DNA from: Cunninghamia lanceolata
Lineage: Eukaryota; Streptophyta; Pinopsida; Cupressales; Cupressaceae
DNA: 64,000 bases
Assembly (NCBI GenBank): GCA_027924645.1
Contig: BSBN01001687.1
Coordinates: 6,076,001 to 6,140,000 of the forward strand
Reading direction: 5' to 3'
Of this stretch, positions 44,557 through 55,890 are shown piece after piece (within the stretch, counting starts at the first letter, position 1; every line of letters begins with the position of its first letter). Below the pieces are notes generated by a model. The model saw only the letters and a program-made list of their open reading frames with translations, was not told the origin of the DNA and did not search any database. The position numbers and the translations under genes are program-made.

Positions 44557-44710
44557 GTACCTATAATGTGATGTAGCCTATGGAGGATTCATCCTCTGAT
44601 TGTATTTGAGCTTCTGTGATGTAATGAGTTGTCCAAATCAATAAAAGAATATTCTATTTTTTGTGTGCAATTTCTATTGTTGTGCATTTTGTGATTTACC
44701 CCCTTCGTCA
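44557..44710 (+). repeat. chromovirus LTR L3, right part
   Basis: After the AATAG duplication the L3 sequence resumes (GTACCTATAATGTGATGTAGCC). It includes the AATAAAAGAATATT polyadenylation block and ends CCCTTCGTCA. A decayed primer site (TGGTATCAGGGG, 44713-44724) follows. Confidence 0.83.
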
Positions 44711-44810
44711 AGTGGTATCAGGGGAAGGTTCTTGAGTGTGTAGATAGATCACCAACCATGAGGCAATTTACACTAGGACCTGAGGTTGTGGGTTTGCTAT
44801 GGAGATCAAG

Positions 44811-45990
44811 ATGTCTCCATGAAGAAAACCATGTTGGAAGAAATGCTTTGACAGAAGAGGGTTTTAGAGCCCTACAAAGGTAGATCGATGCATTGCAAGA
44901 GGTGCTACAAAGAGGGTTTGAGCTGAGAACAAGAGAAGAAAGTGAGGATGAAGCTAAAGAAGAGCTATATAAGGAACAACAAGAAGTTGTAGGAGATCCT
45001 GTAGAATTTAGGTTGTTGAGGGCCATCCCCAAGATCGGAAAGAGGCCCAGGATCAAAGTTTCTACCTATTCTAAAGATTTGAACCTAGAACAACTTATTT
45101 ATTAGATCAATGACATGGAGGAATATTTCAATTATGAAGACATGGAGGACCCAGATTGGCTCAATTTGCAAAAACCAAGTTGAAGGGCCATGCCAGTATT
45201 TGGTGGAAGGAGGTCCAGTTGGTAAGAAATAGAAGAGGCAAAGGAAAGATTACCAAATGGGATTGGATGGTGGAAAAACTAAAGAAGCAATTCATTCTTG
45301 TGGACTATGAGATGGAGTTGCTGAAGAAATTGCAAGGATTGAAGTAAGGTAACAAGTTTGTTAAAGAGTATATAGAAGATTTTTATAAGATTACTATCAG
45401 GAGAGGCCATACAAAGGCCAATAAGGAGAAGGTAGCCCATTAGATTGATGTATTGAGGTTGAGTATTCAAGAGTAGCTGAGAATGGTAGGAATGACCACC
45501 ATAGAAGATACATACCAATTTTCCCTAAAGGTGGAAGAGAAGTTGAATAAAAGATTCTAATGCAAGAAAAGGGAAAGAGGTCAAGGTAGAAGGACTGGTG
45601 GAAGATCCTATGGAGGCCAAAATGAAGATCCAAAGAAAAGTGAAGAAGCTAGAACTAGTCAAAATTAGAGAGGAGAAAATACCTACCACCCTCGTGACCA
45701 AAATAATAGTGAGCAAAGAGGATGAGGAAGAGACAGACCTGGGCAAGTACCTAGAAGAGGAGGTTTCAGAGGAACCTATTTCTAATGTGGATAAGAAGGG
45801 CATCAATCATATGAGTGTTTGTAACATCAAGGATGAATAGAAGACTAAAAGGTAATGCATGAGTTGCACATGTAGATGAAGATATGCAATCTGAGCATTC
45901 TAAAGATGTTGAAAGGGGAGAAACCCTAGTTGTCAGAAGAACCTTGTTGAATGAGGAGAAAGAACCAAATTAGAGGAAGAGTTTATTCCG
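44811..45990 (+). pseudogene. chromovirus gag, array copy 3, broken
   Basis: The start codon at 44811 is followed within four codons by TGA (CGA expected) and a one-base insertion. The frame then runs 44893-45105 and, after a one-base deletion near 45160, 45156-45640. Recognisable segments include LQRGFELRTREESEDEA, WDWMVEKLKKQFILVDYEME and SYGGQNEDPKKSEEA. The zinc knuckle near 45765-45810 has lost its first Cys (Tyr) and gained stops (YFxCGxEGHQSYEC, where x marks changed positions including stops). Confidence 0.8.
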
Positions 45991-46872
45991 CACAAGGTGT
46001 AAGTGTGAAGGTAAGTGTTGTGATATTATTATTGACAGTGCAAGCACTCATAATCTTATTTTAGATGGCTAACAAGCTAAAGTTGACAAGGAGAAGGCAT
46101 CCACATCCATATCGAATCACATGGTTGCAAAAGGACCATAGAGCTTTGGTCAATGAACAATGTTCAGTCAAGTTCAAGCTTGGTGACTACCATGATGAGG
46201 TGTTGTGTGACATCATACTAATGGGTGCATGTCATATGTTATTGGGGAGGCCAGGGTAGTATGATAGGTGCACTATTCATTATGACCATGCAAACACATA
46301 TTCCCTAACAAAGGATGGAGTTCATCATAAGTTGAAGCCCTTGAAGGAGGTGGAAGAAAAGGTAAGTAGTACTTCTAGGATTTGCTTGGTAGAAGGTAGG
46401 AAATTTTTGGAGGGTATGAAGCAGGAGCATCATTGCTTTGCATCGATTCCTAAGATTAGTCAAGAGAAATATGAAGATGTACCAACAGAAGTTTTAGATA
46501 TATTGGAAGAATTTAAGGATATTGTCTCTGATAATGTACTAGAAGGTTTACCACCAATGAGGAAGATAAGTCATCAAATCGATTTGATACTAGGAGCTAG
46601 TTTGTCGAATAAGGCAGCCCATAGAATGACTTCAACAAAGAATGAAGAGTTGAACAAACACGTTCAAGAGCTATTAAGGAAGAGACTGATAAGGGAGAGC
46701 CTAAGTCCATGTGTAGTACCTGCAGTACAAGCACCAAAGAAAGATGGAGAGTGGAGAATGTGTAAAGATTCTTGAGCCATCAACAAGATTATGATCAAGT
46801 ACAAATTTCCATTTCCCAGAATGGATGGCATAATGGATTGTGTGAGTGGAGCCAAGTACCTTACAAAGATTG
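45991..46872 (+). pseudogene. chromovirus pol, copy 3: protease and RT N-terminus
   Basis: The protease motif reads DSASTHN instead of DSGSTHN near 46036. The downstream block RRRHPHPYRITWLQKDHRAL and YHDEVLCDIILMGACHMLLG is in one frame. The RT start (SLSNKAAHRMT, APKKDGEWRMCKDS) ends in a TGA near 46773, as in copy 1. The sequence is cut at KYLTKI by the Athila-like insertion; the five bases GATTG at 46868-46872 are the target duplication. Confidence 0.83.
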
Positions 46873-48181
46873 TGACAAGGGGTTGTTGTACCTCATCATG
46901 TAATCATATTTCAGATGTCAAAATCTAGGGTTGTGTCCTCAGCTGTCTACAAATAGGGATTCTATAGTTACCAATTTTCTCTAGCTAATTCTAATGGATT
47001 TTACTAATTTAAATAGATTGATCTATTTTCTTACGAAATGAATTCAAAGAATGCTAAAAACATAATTGAACAGTAAATTACTCAAAGCAAATCTATAAAC
47101 TACAATATGCATCTATCTATCAAAATTAGTAAGTATTCTATAAAGTAAAATTTGAAACAACAAAATAGTGGTACTAGCCTTCTTCCTTGGTGGTGAGAGT
47201 GGGCACACCCTTATGGCCGAAGGCTACAATAAGGAATCAACACAAAAGAATAAGATCACAACCAAATTCAGTCCAATTCCATTCGCTTTGCATTCATAGA
47301 AATATTGATATCCCAATTGAGATTATAGAAAATTAGAATAATAAAAGTCTCTCTTTTCTGCTGCTTCTGTAAGTATATATAAAATGAGTGATGACATATC
47401 ACTTATCTTATCTACTAGTTTTTCTATGAGATGACATCCATCTCTTTATTATACTAGCTGTCTAACTACGAAAAATAACCATGCAATAAAAATAGATTGA
47501 GTGGAACAGAAGTCCACTCTAAATTCTAATTTGAGTCTTAATACATTTGGGTAGCGAGGCCTTGAAAATATGGATATTAAATTAGTTTCATCAGTAACTC
47601 ATGCAAAAACTTAAAAAGAGATAAAAACTCTCAGTAGATAACTAAAGATGGCCCTTAATCACTTAGGTGATGATTTGAGTAATATGAGGGGGTATCACGA
47701 TCGCTACTAAAAGTGCCTGACCGACAGCTGTATTGGAAATCTGCCCTATTCTAAAGAGGTTCCAGAAATGTATGTCTCTATCTGTATCTTCAGAGATATG
47801 TTTGTAGCTCTGGAGATGCTCCAGACTTCAATCCAGCTTTGGAAAGGCTCTTCCTCTTACTTCAAAACTTCTGATGTCATGATATTCTAGTATAGTCTCT
47901 GGAGATATTTAGGACTACCTCCAAAGATGTACAAAATTGCCATCCTAAACATCTACACCTGTTGATTCAAAAAGAGAAGTTTTTTTGAATATTTTCATCA
48001 ATTCCATGCACATTAGTCCTTTAATCAGAAATCATGATCTTAAGTAATTTATCTTCAATTAATCATTATTTAGAATAATATTGCTAGCCTAATTAGGTGC
48101 AGACATCATGAAATTGGAATCAGAAAGGAGAAAAAGAGAGGTAAAAAGATGTATTTTATGGGTGCTAATTGGTACTCATCA
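46873..48181 (-). repeat. Athila-like 3' LTR
   Basis: Plus-strand ends are TGACAAGGGG and GTACTCATCA. A TATATATAAAAT-type TATA candidate for the minus strand lies at about 47373-47384, with the same sequence in the other LTR near 58600. The adjacent TCCCCCCAT (48182-48190) is the polypurine tract ATGGGGGGA on the minus strand. Confidence 0.87.
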
Positions 48182-48190
48182 TCCCCCCAT

Positions 48191-51100
48191 ACCTAAGGTT
48201 TAGCAGGTCCTCCTACTTCTCACAATCTGGATTTATTCTGGCGGAGTAGCCTGTCAGTCAAGCTGTAGTCTTGTACATAGGTAGACCAAGTGGTGTGGTT
48301 GGTATTACTATTTCCCCTATACTGATCAACCTGCTTTAACCATTCCTACAATTTCTCATCTTCCATCTGCTCGGCCCAGACAGGGAGTGGTTCAATTATG
48401 AGTTGGGACTTAAAACGCCCACCTATCCACTCTTGTTTATGCTTATCCATCATTTTAGATATTGAGATTGCCTTCCTCATAAATAACCTTAAGTTTGTAG
48501 GGGTGACCACCTCTCTCATTTTCTACTATGAGGTCAGAATATTCCACCTTTTCTTTGCTATTCTAAGCACTGGATTAGCTGAACTGTTCATAAAAAGACC
48601 AAAATCAATGGAACACTCTTGCAAATTTTTTAGGTATAATGGCAAAATTTTGTTCTATCTTTCAGGGTGATATACATATGCCCTGAATTGGGTCTCAAAA
48701 GCTTGAGGTTTGGGACATTCTTTTCTGATGAAAAGATTTGTGTCTATATCCTTCTTGAGGTGAGCCTCCATTCACTCATTCTAAATCTGATGATTCCTCA
48801 TCATTAACATGAATGCTTTGAGTTGGCAATATCCTACAAAATAATTAAGAAGGAAGGTCATATCATCAACATAGAATCCATGTAGATATAATTCACATAG
48901 AAATTTTTTATCTTCATCAGAGCTCCTTGTATAGGCTTCCATGAACCCCTCTGTTGTTTCTATGTTCTCAGGCAGATCAAACAGAACTGAAGACAACTTT
49001 CTTTGCAGGACCCTTTCTTGTAAAAACATTACATAACTGGCACTTGGAGGTCTACAAGATAAAATCTCAGAAGAAATGGAGGCCATCTGAATGACTCTTT
49101 CCTCTAGGGTTTCCACTCTTTTTGTCATGGCAGTAACTGCCCTCTGTAGTTGTAACATAGGCTTAGAAGCCTTATATTCTCTGCATCTCCTTTCTGAATA
49201 AAACAGGGCCTTAGGAATATCAATGGGGATTGAACCCACACATGGATCTATTTATACCTCATGTTCACTGGTTGCCCTTGGGCCAACCAACTCTTGAATA
49301 TACTCCTCTTGATCATCTACTTTGTTGTTGGCCTAAGTCAATTGTTTATCTTGGCTCTGTACTCTCTCAATTAATGTTGCAATTACTATGAGACCATTGT
49401 CTCTAGCTTTGGTAAGATTAGAAATACTTTGTACTTCCTCTATCTCCTTTTCCTTCATGATTTTAGTTGTCTCTATCCTTTGGGCTTCCAGTTCTGCTTC
49501 CCTCTCTTGAATTATTTGGTATTTACTTTGGATCTCTATTTGCAATTTTTCAATTATTTGTTTTTGCTCCATCTCCATTTCCATTCTGACCTTCTTGAGG
49601 TTAGTGATAATCTAATTTTTCCCCCAAACTAATCTTTTTAGATTATCAATTTCTTCCAACAGTTGCTGCTCTTTTGAAATCTCAATATCCTCTTGATCAG
49701 AGGGATGAGAGAAAGTTCATGTTTCTTCTTCTATTTGCTGTACATCAGGGTCTTCCATAGCCATCTGCCCTGTACTATCAGTTGTGCCTAGCTTTGTTTC
49801 ATCTTTTCTTTTGTCCTCCCTATCCTAAGGTTCTTCTAGGGTTTCCTCTGTTTGTGCTGGAACTGATGAAGGCCTAGCTTTCTCCTTAGAAGTTCTAAAA
49901 CCCAGAAGCACTTCAGCTAGGAGAGTAGTATCTTTCTCAGTTTGGAAGAGATGCCTTTTTCTTTTACTTCTCTGTAGCATAGGTGGGGCAGGTGCCTCCG
50001 GAGTAGGCGTCTCATCCTCAAAATCTGAGGAAATAGTAAAAGTTTGCCTGTGTTCTATCTCTGGAGCAGGGGATTGTTTTAAAGTTGGACTTGAACCCAA
50101 ATGGATAAATGGTTCTAGGGAAACTTCTCTTAGTCTTTTCTTTCTCACTAGAGGGATCTCATCGGAATCATAGGATGCTTCTTCAGTCCAATAGTGTTCT
50201 CTAGAGTCAACTTTCTTTGGGGTTTTCTTTGCTTTGTGCCCTGACCTCTTCCCTGTTAGTTCCTTAGGAAAAGATTCCTCAACCAGAGTCATCTTCCTCC
50301 GAGCTGAATGAGTCATGTATGGAGTTTTCTTGAGAGCAAGTTCTTTAATTTCTTTGCCTTTCTTCTTTTTATCAGAAACAGGGGCTGCAGATAAAGTTGC
50401 CTTTAGTGAGAACTTCTTTCCTTTTTGAACAGCTGTAGAGGAGGTTGAAGGTTTTGTCTCTTCTTCTTGCTGGGTAGAGGAACCCTCACCCTCTGATTGT
50501 GCCCTCTCTAGGTCTCTGCCCTGGGGATTTTATTCAAGAAATGTTTGCCATAATTCTTCCCCATTAGATTGAGACAGAAAGTGGTGTTTCACTATCAAAA
50601 AAATGAGGCCATGATGTTTCATAGGACCCTTGTTTCGCTGATATTTTTCAGTAGTTGCCCTAATGGCAGAGTACAGGAAGTTGGTAATGTTTATGCTAAA
50701 TTTAGGGTGTCCATTCCCATGCCTCAGAAAAATCAACATTTTTATTATTGGTCTTAAAACTAAGGAAAATTGACCATCACATGTGAAATATTTCATCAGC
50801 CATATAGTTATAGATTGCCAAGGGTTTGGAAGTGAGGACCTAAGAATTCCTTTAACCTCATTTTTATTTAAATGCAATTGTATTGCAGTTTCACCTTCAA
50901 CAGAGAAATTCTTAATCAAATCAGCATATAAGGTTTTCAGATGATAGAACCTCTCACCTTGTTCAGGCAACCTAGAAATATGACTGATAGTGGTAGTAGA
51001 GAGATTGATTTGGGCTCCCCTTACAATTGTTTGATTGTCCCTTAGGTTTCTTAGGAACTCATCAACAATATCTTCTTGAAACTCCTCAAAATTTTCCAGA

Positions 51101-51243
51101 AACTCCAACCATCCTGCATTCCTTAGAATGTCTACTACAGCTTCATCCTGCAAAAGGCCTGTAGCATTTTTTGGTTCTAATTTCTTCTTAAACCCCATAC
51201 CTAAATTCTTTGCCTGTTCTCTATGCTTACAATCTTTTCTCAC
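48191..51243 (-). pseudogene. Athila-like element ORF3, in the env-like position
   Basis: A single minus-strand frame runs from about 51243 to 48195 with few stops. GTG at 51243 or ATG near 51204 (MGFKKKLEPKNATG) could be the start. Residues up to about 235 form a helical domain with FLENFEEFQEDIVDEFLRNL, IVRGAQINLSTTTISHISRL and FLIVKHHFLSQS. It resembles the plant transposon-protein domain and E1 ORF2. A basic/acidic Ser/Pro-rich linker (50316-49825) follows, then strong coiled coil (MEMEMEQKQIIEKLQIEIQ, 49584-49333), a helical block (49239-48781) and a C-terminal part to 48195. No signal peptide or obvious transmembrane segment was noticed, so a true envelope role is doubtful. Confidence 0.65.
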
Positions 51244-52209
51244 TCCGTAGGCTCTGAAGAATTGTTTCAGCTAACTCTGTTCTTCAGGGTATGTTATAGT
51301 TTAAATGAGGATTATTTTGTTAATTCGCTTAACAACTTAGGTTGATGGAGAAAGAACTAGAAATTAGTTAGAGTGTTTATGTGATCATAAATGAAGTAGA
51401 GTGATGGGACACTCTATAGGCATGGTGACAGTACAACAAAGATGGTGGCATGCATGAATTTAGAAAGGAAAATGATGGCAGGAGGACGTGTTAGAATGAC
51501 GGCACCCAAAAATAGAAAGACAAGACAATTGCTATTTAATGCTTAATTAAGATAAAATTACCTAAACCATTTTTAATCATGAGGCATGATGTACTTGGCT
51601 AAGATGCTACGGCATTGATTTGTGGCTTAAGATGATGTCAATCACTTTCATTGTCATGCAACCTGTAATCATTCCCGCTCCCGTTGAGTTGTTCGAGAAT
51701 CCATGTATCCTGGGTGATGTCAGCGCAGTCTTTGCAAGTACCTGTGCAAATGAGAGTAATGATTTCTCACAAGATGCATGTTGATTTGATTTTATTCTGC
51801 CATAAAGTAGAGGATTAGTCATGATGACCTCATCAATTGATGTTTCTACTTTATTTCCTGGAGAGGTGGGTCCCCTATGGTTGTAAATAACCCTTTATTG
51901 GTGGAACGTCAGAGATGCTCCTAGTTTACGAAGTGCCGGAGGTGCTCCTAAACTGTGAAGCACCAGAGGTGTGTTTGAGTAACTCCTAGCACCTGATCAC
52001 CTCCATAGCTTGATTATTCTCAACTAACATGAAGAAGGGAACCACTATTTGCTAGTTTTCAATTCCCTTGGTCGAGAAAGATAGCCATTTACTGGTTTTC
52101 CATCTTCCCTTTTTTTTTTTCAGAAGGTCGCCATTTGTCGGCTTTCAACCTTCTCTTTTTTTTAGAAGGCCACCATTTGCTAGTTTTCAACCTTTTTTTT
52201 TAACTAATC
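51244..52209. other. Athila-like spacer between pol and ORF3
   Basis: About 960 bp without a coding remnant. It includes a cluster of GCTCCTAGTTTACGAAGTGCC-like words near 51915-51975 and the 4x tandem repeat at 52035-52200. A spacer between pol and the extra ORF is normal for Athila elements. Confidence 0.6.
52035..52200. repeat. four ~40-45-bp tandem repeats in the Athila-like spacer
   Basis: The unit contains CCATTTGCTAGTTTTCAACC (variants TATTTGCTAG, ATTTACTGG, ATTTGTCGG) followed by a T-rich tract and AGAAGG or AGAAAG. Four units occur, with T-runs of different lengths. Confidence 0.8.
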
Positions 52210-53600
52210 CAAAACTATGATAGAGGAGGTATCCCCTGTATCAAAGCATAAATCATTGCGGAACTCTTCTTTAGTGGATGGCCTTTAATAGAGTCTAATT
52301 TGGTGGCCATTCACTAAGAATGTACCCGTGCTTCCATCTATAGGTTCCAGCAGTACTGTTCCATTTTCAAAAACTTCCTTAATCTGATAAGGACCCATCC
52401 AATGAGTTTTTAATTTCCCTTTGAACTCCTTGAATTTAGAATCATAAAGAAGAACCCAATCACCTTGTTGAAATGTCCTCCTCTTGATGTGTTGGTCATG
52501 CCACTACTTCCGTTGATACTGAACCAGTTTTGTTTGCTGAATGGCCTCTATCTGGATTTCATCCAACTCATTGAGCTGAAGAATTGTGTTCTGTTGGGCT
52601 ATGGACAATGGTAGACCAATATCCAATGCAGTTTTAAGTGTCTAGAGTTCAAATTCTATAGACAGAATAGGCTTTTTACCATAAACTAATTCTTATGGTG
52701 AGAATTTTGTTGTGGATTTCCAAGTGCAATTGTAAGCCCAAACTGCTTCAGGTAATCTGTTAGCCCAATCTTTTCTGTTCATTACTACTATCCTTGTTAG
52801 AATATTTTCAAGTTCCCTATTAGTTACCTCTACCTACCCATTGGCTTGAGGATGGTAAGGTGAAGATTTTATGTGCTTGACCTAATATAAATTTGTGAAT
52901 GCTCTAATTACCTGTGAAGTAAAATGAGGTCCTCTATCTGAAACTATGGATCTTGGGGCTCCAAACCTCAAGAAAATCTTATTATAAAGGAAATCAACAA
53001 CTTTTTCTTCTCATGCAAATTGCAATGCTTGAACCTCAATCCATTTAGTAAGATAGTCTGTGCATACTAGAATATACTCCTTGCCTAATGATGGTGGGGA
53101 AATTGGTCCCACAAAGTCTAAACCCCACTATTCAAACGGTTCCATCATGACTTGAGGATGCAGTAACATCTCCTGGGTGAAGGTTGGTTGTCCCATTCTT
53201 TGGCACTGGTCACACTGTTGCACATACTTCTTAGTATCCTTATGAAGAGAGGGCCAGCAGTAACTAGCTCCTAGGATCTTTGGATAGTTTTGTGGGAAGA
53301 GTAATGCCCACCAGATGGTTCATCATGACATGCTCTTAATACATCAAAAATTTCATCATTTTTCAAACACATGCACAAAATCAAATCAGGACCACATTTA
53401 AACAACAATCCATTTAACCATTTGTAAGATAAGCTTTCCTTAACTAAACTATTTTTTTTTTGTTTTGAAGTAAAATGGGATGGATACCAGCCTATAGCTA
53501 AAAGATTAGCTATGTCAGTGAACCAAGGTACAATAGAGGAGATAGCAAAAAGATGCTCATCTGGGAACCTGTCCTCCACTTGTTGGTTTTCTCCTCATGT
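52210..53600 (-). pseudogene. Athila-like integrase
   Basis: The zinc module is encoded at about 53345-53190 (ACHDEPSGGHYSSHKT and QQCDQCQRMGQP). The core follows with WGLDFVGPISPPSLGK, VSDRGPHFTSQV and YHPQANG followed by VEVTNRELEN, covering the three catalytic acids. The C-terminal part ends around WMGPYQIKEVFENGTVLLEP and NGHQIRLY near 52280. Several Gln and Trp codons are TAG or TAA. No chromodomain is present, in agreement with the Athila group. Confidence 0.82.
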
Positions 53601-54110
53601 ATGCAATCTTAACAAAAAATTAGCAACCAAATTAAACTTGCCTAGATTATCAATGATGGTAATATCAAATTCCTGCAATAGCAATAACCACCTAATGATC
53701 CTTGCACCCACTATTGGCTTATTCATTAAGTACTTGATGGATGCATGATCAGTGTGCACAAATATTTTATATCTAGTGATATAATGCCTAAATTTGTTTA
53801 TAGCATAAATGACTGCCAAGAATTCTTTTTTAGTTGTGTAATTTCTTTTTGCAGATGTAAGGTTTTTGCTGATGTAATAAATGGCATGCATACTCTCTCC
53901 TTCCTCCTTTTGTCCTAAAACTACACCAATGGACTCATTTGAAGCATCAGTTTGTATGTGAAATGGTAAAGTCCAATTAGGTCCTCTGAAAACTGGTGTG
54001 ACAGTAAGCTTCTCTTTCAAGGTTTCAAATGCTAATTGATAGTCTTCTATCCATAGAAATTCTGTCTTTGTTAAGCAGGGTAAACAAGGGGGTAGCTATT
54101 CTACTAAAAT
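53601..54110 (-). pseudogene. Athila-like RNase H
   Basis: The frame 54020-53595 has HIQTDASNESIGVVLGQK, YYISKNLTSAKRNYTTKKEF and FVHTDHASIKYLM, the standard RNase H segments with the first Asp and the TDH motif retained. A TAG near the end of the linker precedes the integrase frame. Confidence 0.85.
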
Positions 54111-55026
54111 TTTCTATGAATCTCCTATAGTAGCCTGCATGACCCAGAAAACTTCTAACATCTGTCTAATTTTTGGGTGAAGGCAAATGTGTGATCACTT
54201 CTATCTTGTTTTGATCCACTTTGATCCCATTTGCTGAAATGTGGTGTCCCAATACAATTCCTTCCTCTACCATCATGAAGAACTTTTCATGGCTAAGGGA
54301 TAATTGATTTTTCTCATAGTATTTCAGTACTTTCTCAAGGTTTGTGAGAGATTCTTCAAAATTATCCCCATACATAGTAAAGTCATCCATATAGACCTCC
54401 ATGCATTCATTAGCTAGTTTAGTGAAAATGACTAAAACAAGTCTCTAAAATGTAGCTAGGGCATTACATAGTCCAAATGGAAGAACTTTGTAAGCAAAAG
54501 TTCCCCAAGAGTAGGTGAAGGTGGTTTTGTCCTGGTCTTCAAGTGCTACTTTAATTTGGTTATACCCACTGAACCCATCTAGAAAAAAAAAATACTTTCT
54601 CCCAGCAAGGTTGTCCAGTACTTGGTCAATGAATGGTAAGGGAAAGTAGTCCCTTTTTGTAGCTTTGTTTAGCTCCCTATAGTCAATACACACCCTCCAT
54701 TTCCAATTCTTTTTAGGCACTATGACAAGGGGTGAGACCCATTGACTGTCTGAGATTGGATATATAAACCCTGCTTGTAGTAATTTTTCTATTTTAGTTT
54801 TAACAATGTCCTTTAAAGCAGGATTCAATCTTCTCTGGGTTTGTCTGACAGGTTTAATATCCTCAGTGTATATATGATGGGTACATATATCAGGAGGTAT
54901 GCCCTTCATATCTTGGTATTCCCAAGCAAAAGATGCTGAATGGGAAATTAGAAGTTGGATAAGTTTTTCTTCCTGATTTGTTGTTAACTGAGTATTGATA
55001 TTAAGTGTTTTCCTTGGTAAAATCAT
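54111..55026 (-). pseudogene. Athila-like reverse transcriptase
   Basis: The frame 55026-54445 covers the RT fingers and palm: CTHHIYTEDIKPVRQTQRRL, SPLVIVPKKNWKWRVCIDYR and FPLPFIDQVLDNLAGRKYFF. It ends VLPFGLCNALATF. After a stop the same frame resumes 54402-54166 with the catalytic EVYMDDFTMYG (YMDD intact) and LGHHISANGI. Few changes have accumulated. Confidence 0.88.
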
Positions 55027-55890
55027 GACCTATTTTGTGATTTGATCCATAGATGTAGTTAATCCATACACTGGATTCATGGTATTGAGGGGGCAAGAAT
55101 GTGGAAGTAACATGTGGAATGTGGATAAGTCTCTGTAAAAGGTTTCCCCGTAAGGAATGATATTTACGAGGGTATAATGAGAAGAAGTAAGAAGTTCTCT
55201 CTTAGAATCTTGGGCAAGCTCCATCATATCCTCATTGATTATGATGTGGGTAATGTCTTTTGTTGTATCATAGTAGATTTATTCTTCCAATTCTCTTAGA
55301 TGTTCCCTGATGGTTACCATAGCTACCGAGGTACTGTTGTCATTGTTCTCTGGTTCATCCACCCATACTCTTCCTATATAATGTATTGATGGTTTAGCTG
55401 GAGGATACAGAGATATTTTCTTCAAATCTATCCCATTAGAAATGACCATATCCCCAGTTTGACAATCAATAGATGTTATTGCTGTAGCCATCCATGGTCT
55501 TCCTAAAATCAGTGGATAAGCATTTCTCTAGTTTCTTAGTTCTAATATCAGGAAGTCTACTAGAAATTCCCATGATTCTATCACAACTGGTACATCAGTG
55601 ATTACTCATTTCAGAATAGCTACTGACTAGTTAGCAAGTTGAAAGATTTTAGTTGTGGATTGGATACTTGATAGAGCTAATTTGTCCATTGTATGAACTG
55701 TCATCACATTAATTGTTGCTCCCAAATCAACCAAAACATTTGAAATTTCTACCCCTAAGATGAAAATAGTTATGACAGGATTTCCAGGGTCTCCATATTT
55801 TGGGAGAAGCATTTCTCCCATCAATAGATCTACTACTTTCCCTTCCACCTATATTGTAGAAGGAAAGTTTTTCTTCCTACCCTGTGTTTT
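55027..55890 (-). pseudogene. Athila-like protease and protease-RT linker
   Basis: The minus strand at 55848-55627 contains VEISNVLVDLGATINVM, a Ty3/gypsy aspartic-protease core in which D-x-G reads D-L-G. The following linker includes QTGDMVISNGIDLKKI (about 55450) and many stops between 55620 and 55490. It matches the long region between protease and RT in Athila polyproteins. Confidence 0.75.

Noticed and set aside
48398..48670. Plus-strand open frame of 90 codons near the Athila-like 3' LTR
   Set aside because: It is antisense to the C-terminal part of ORF3, which reads as a consistent minus-strand protein through this region.
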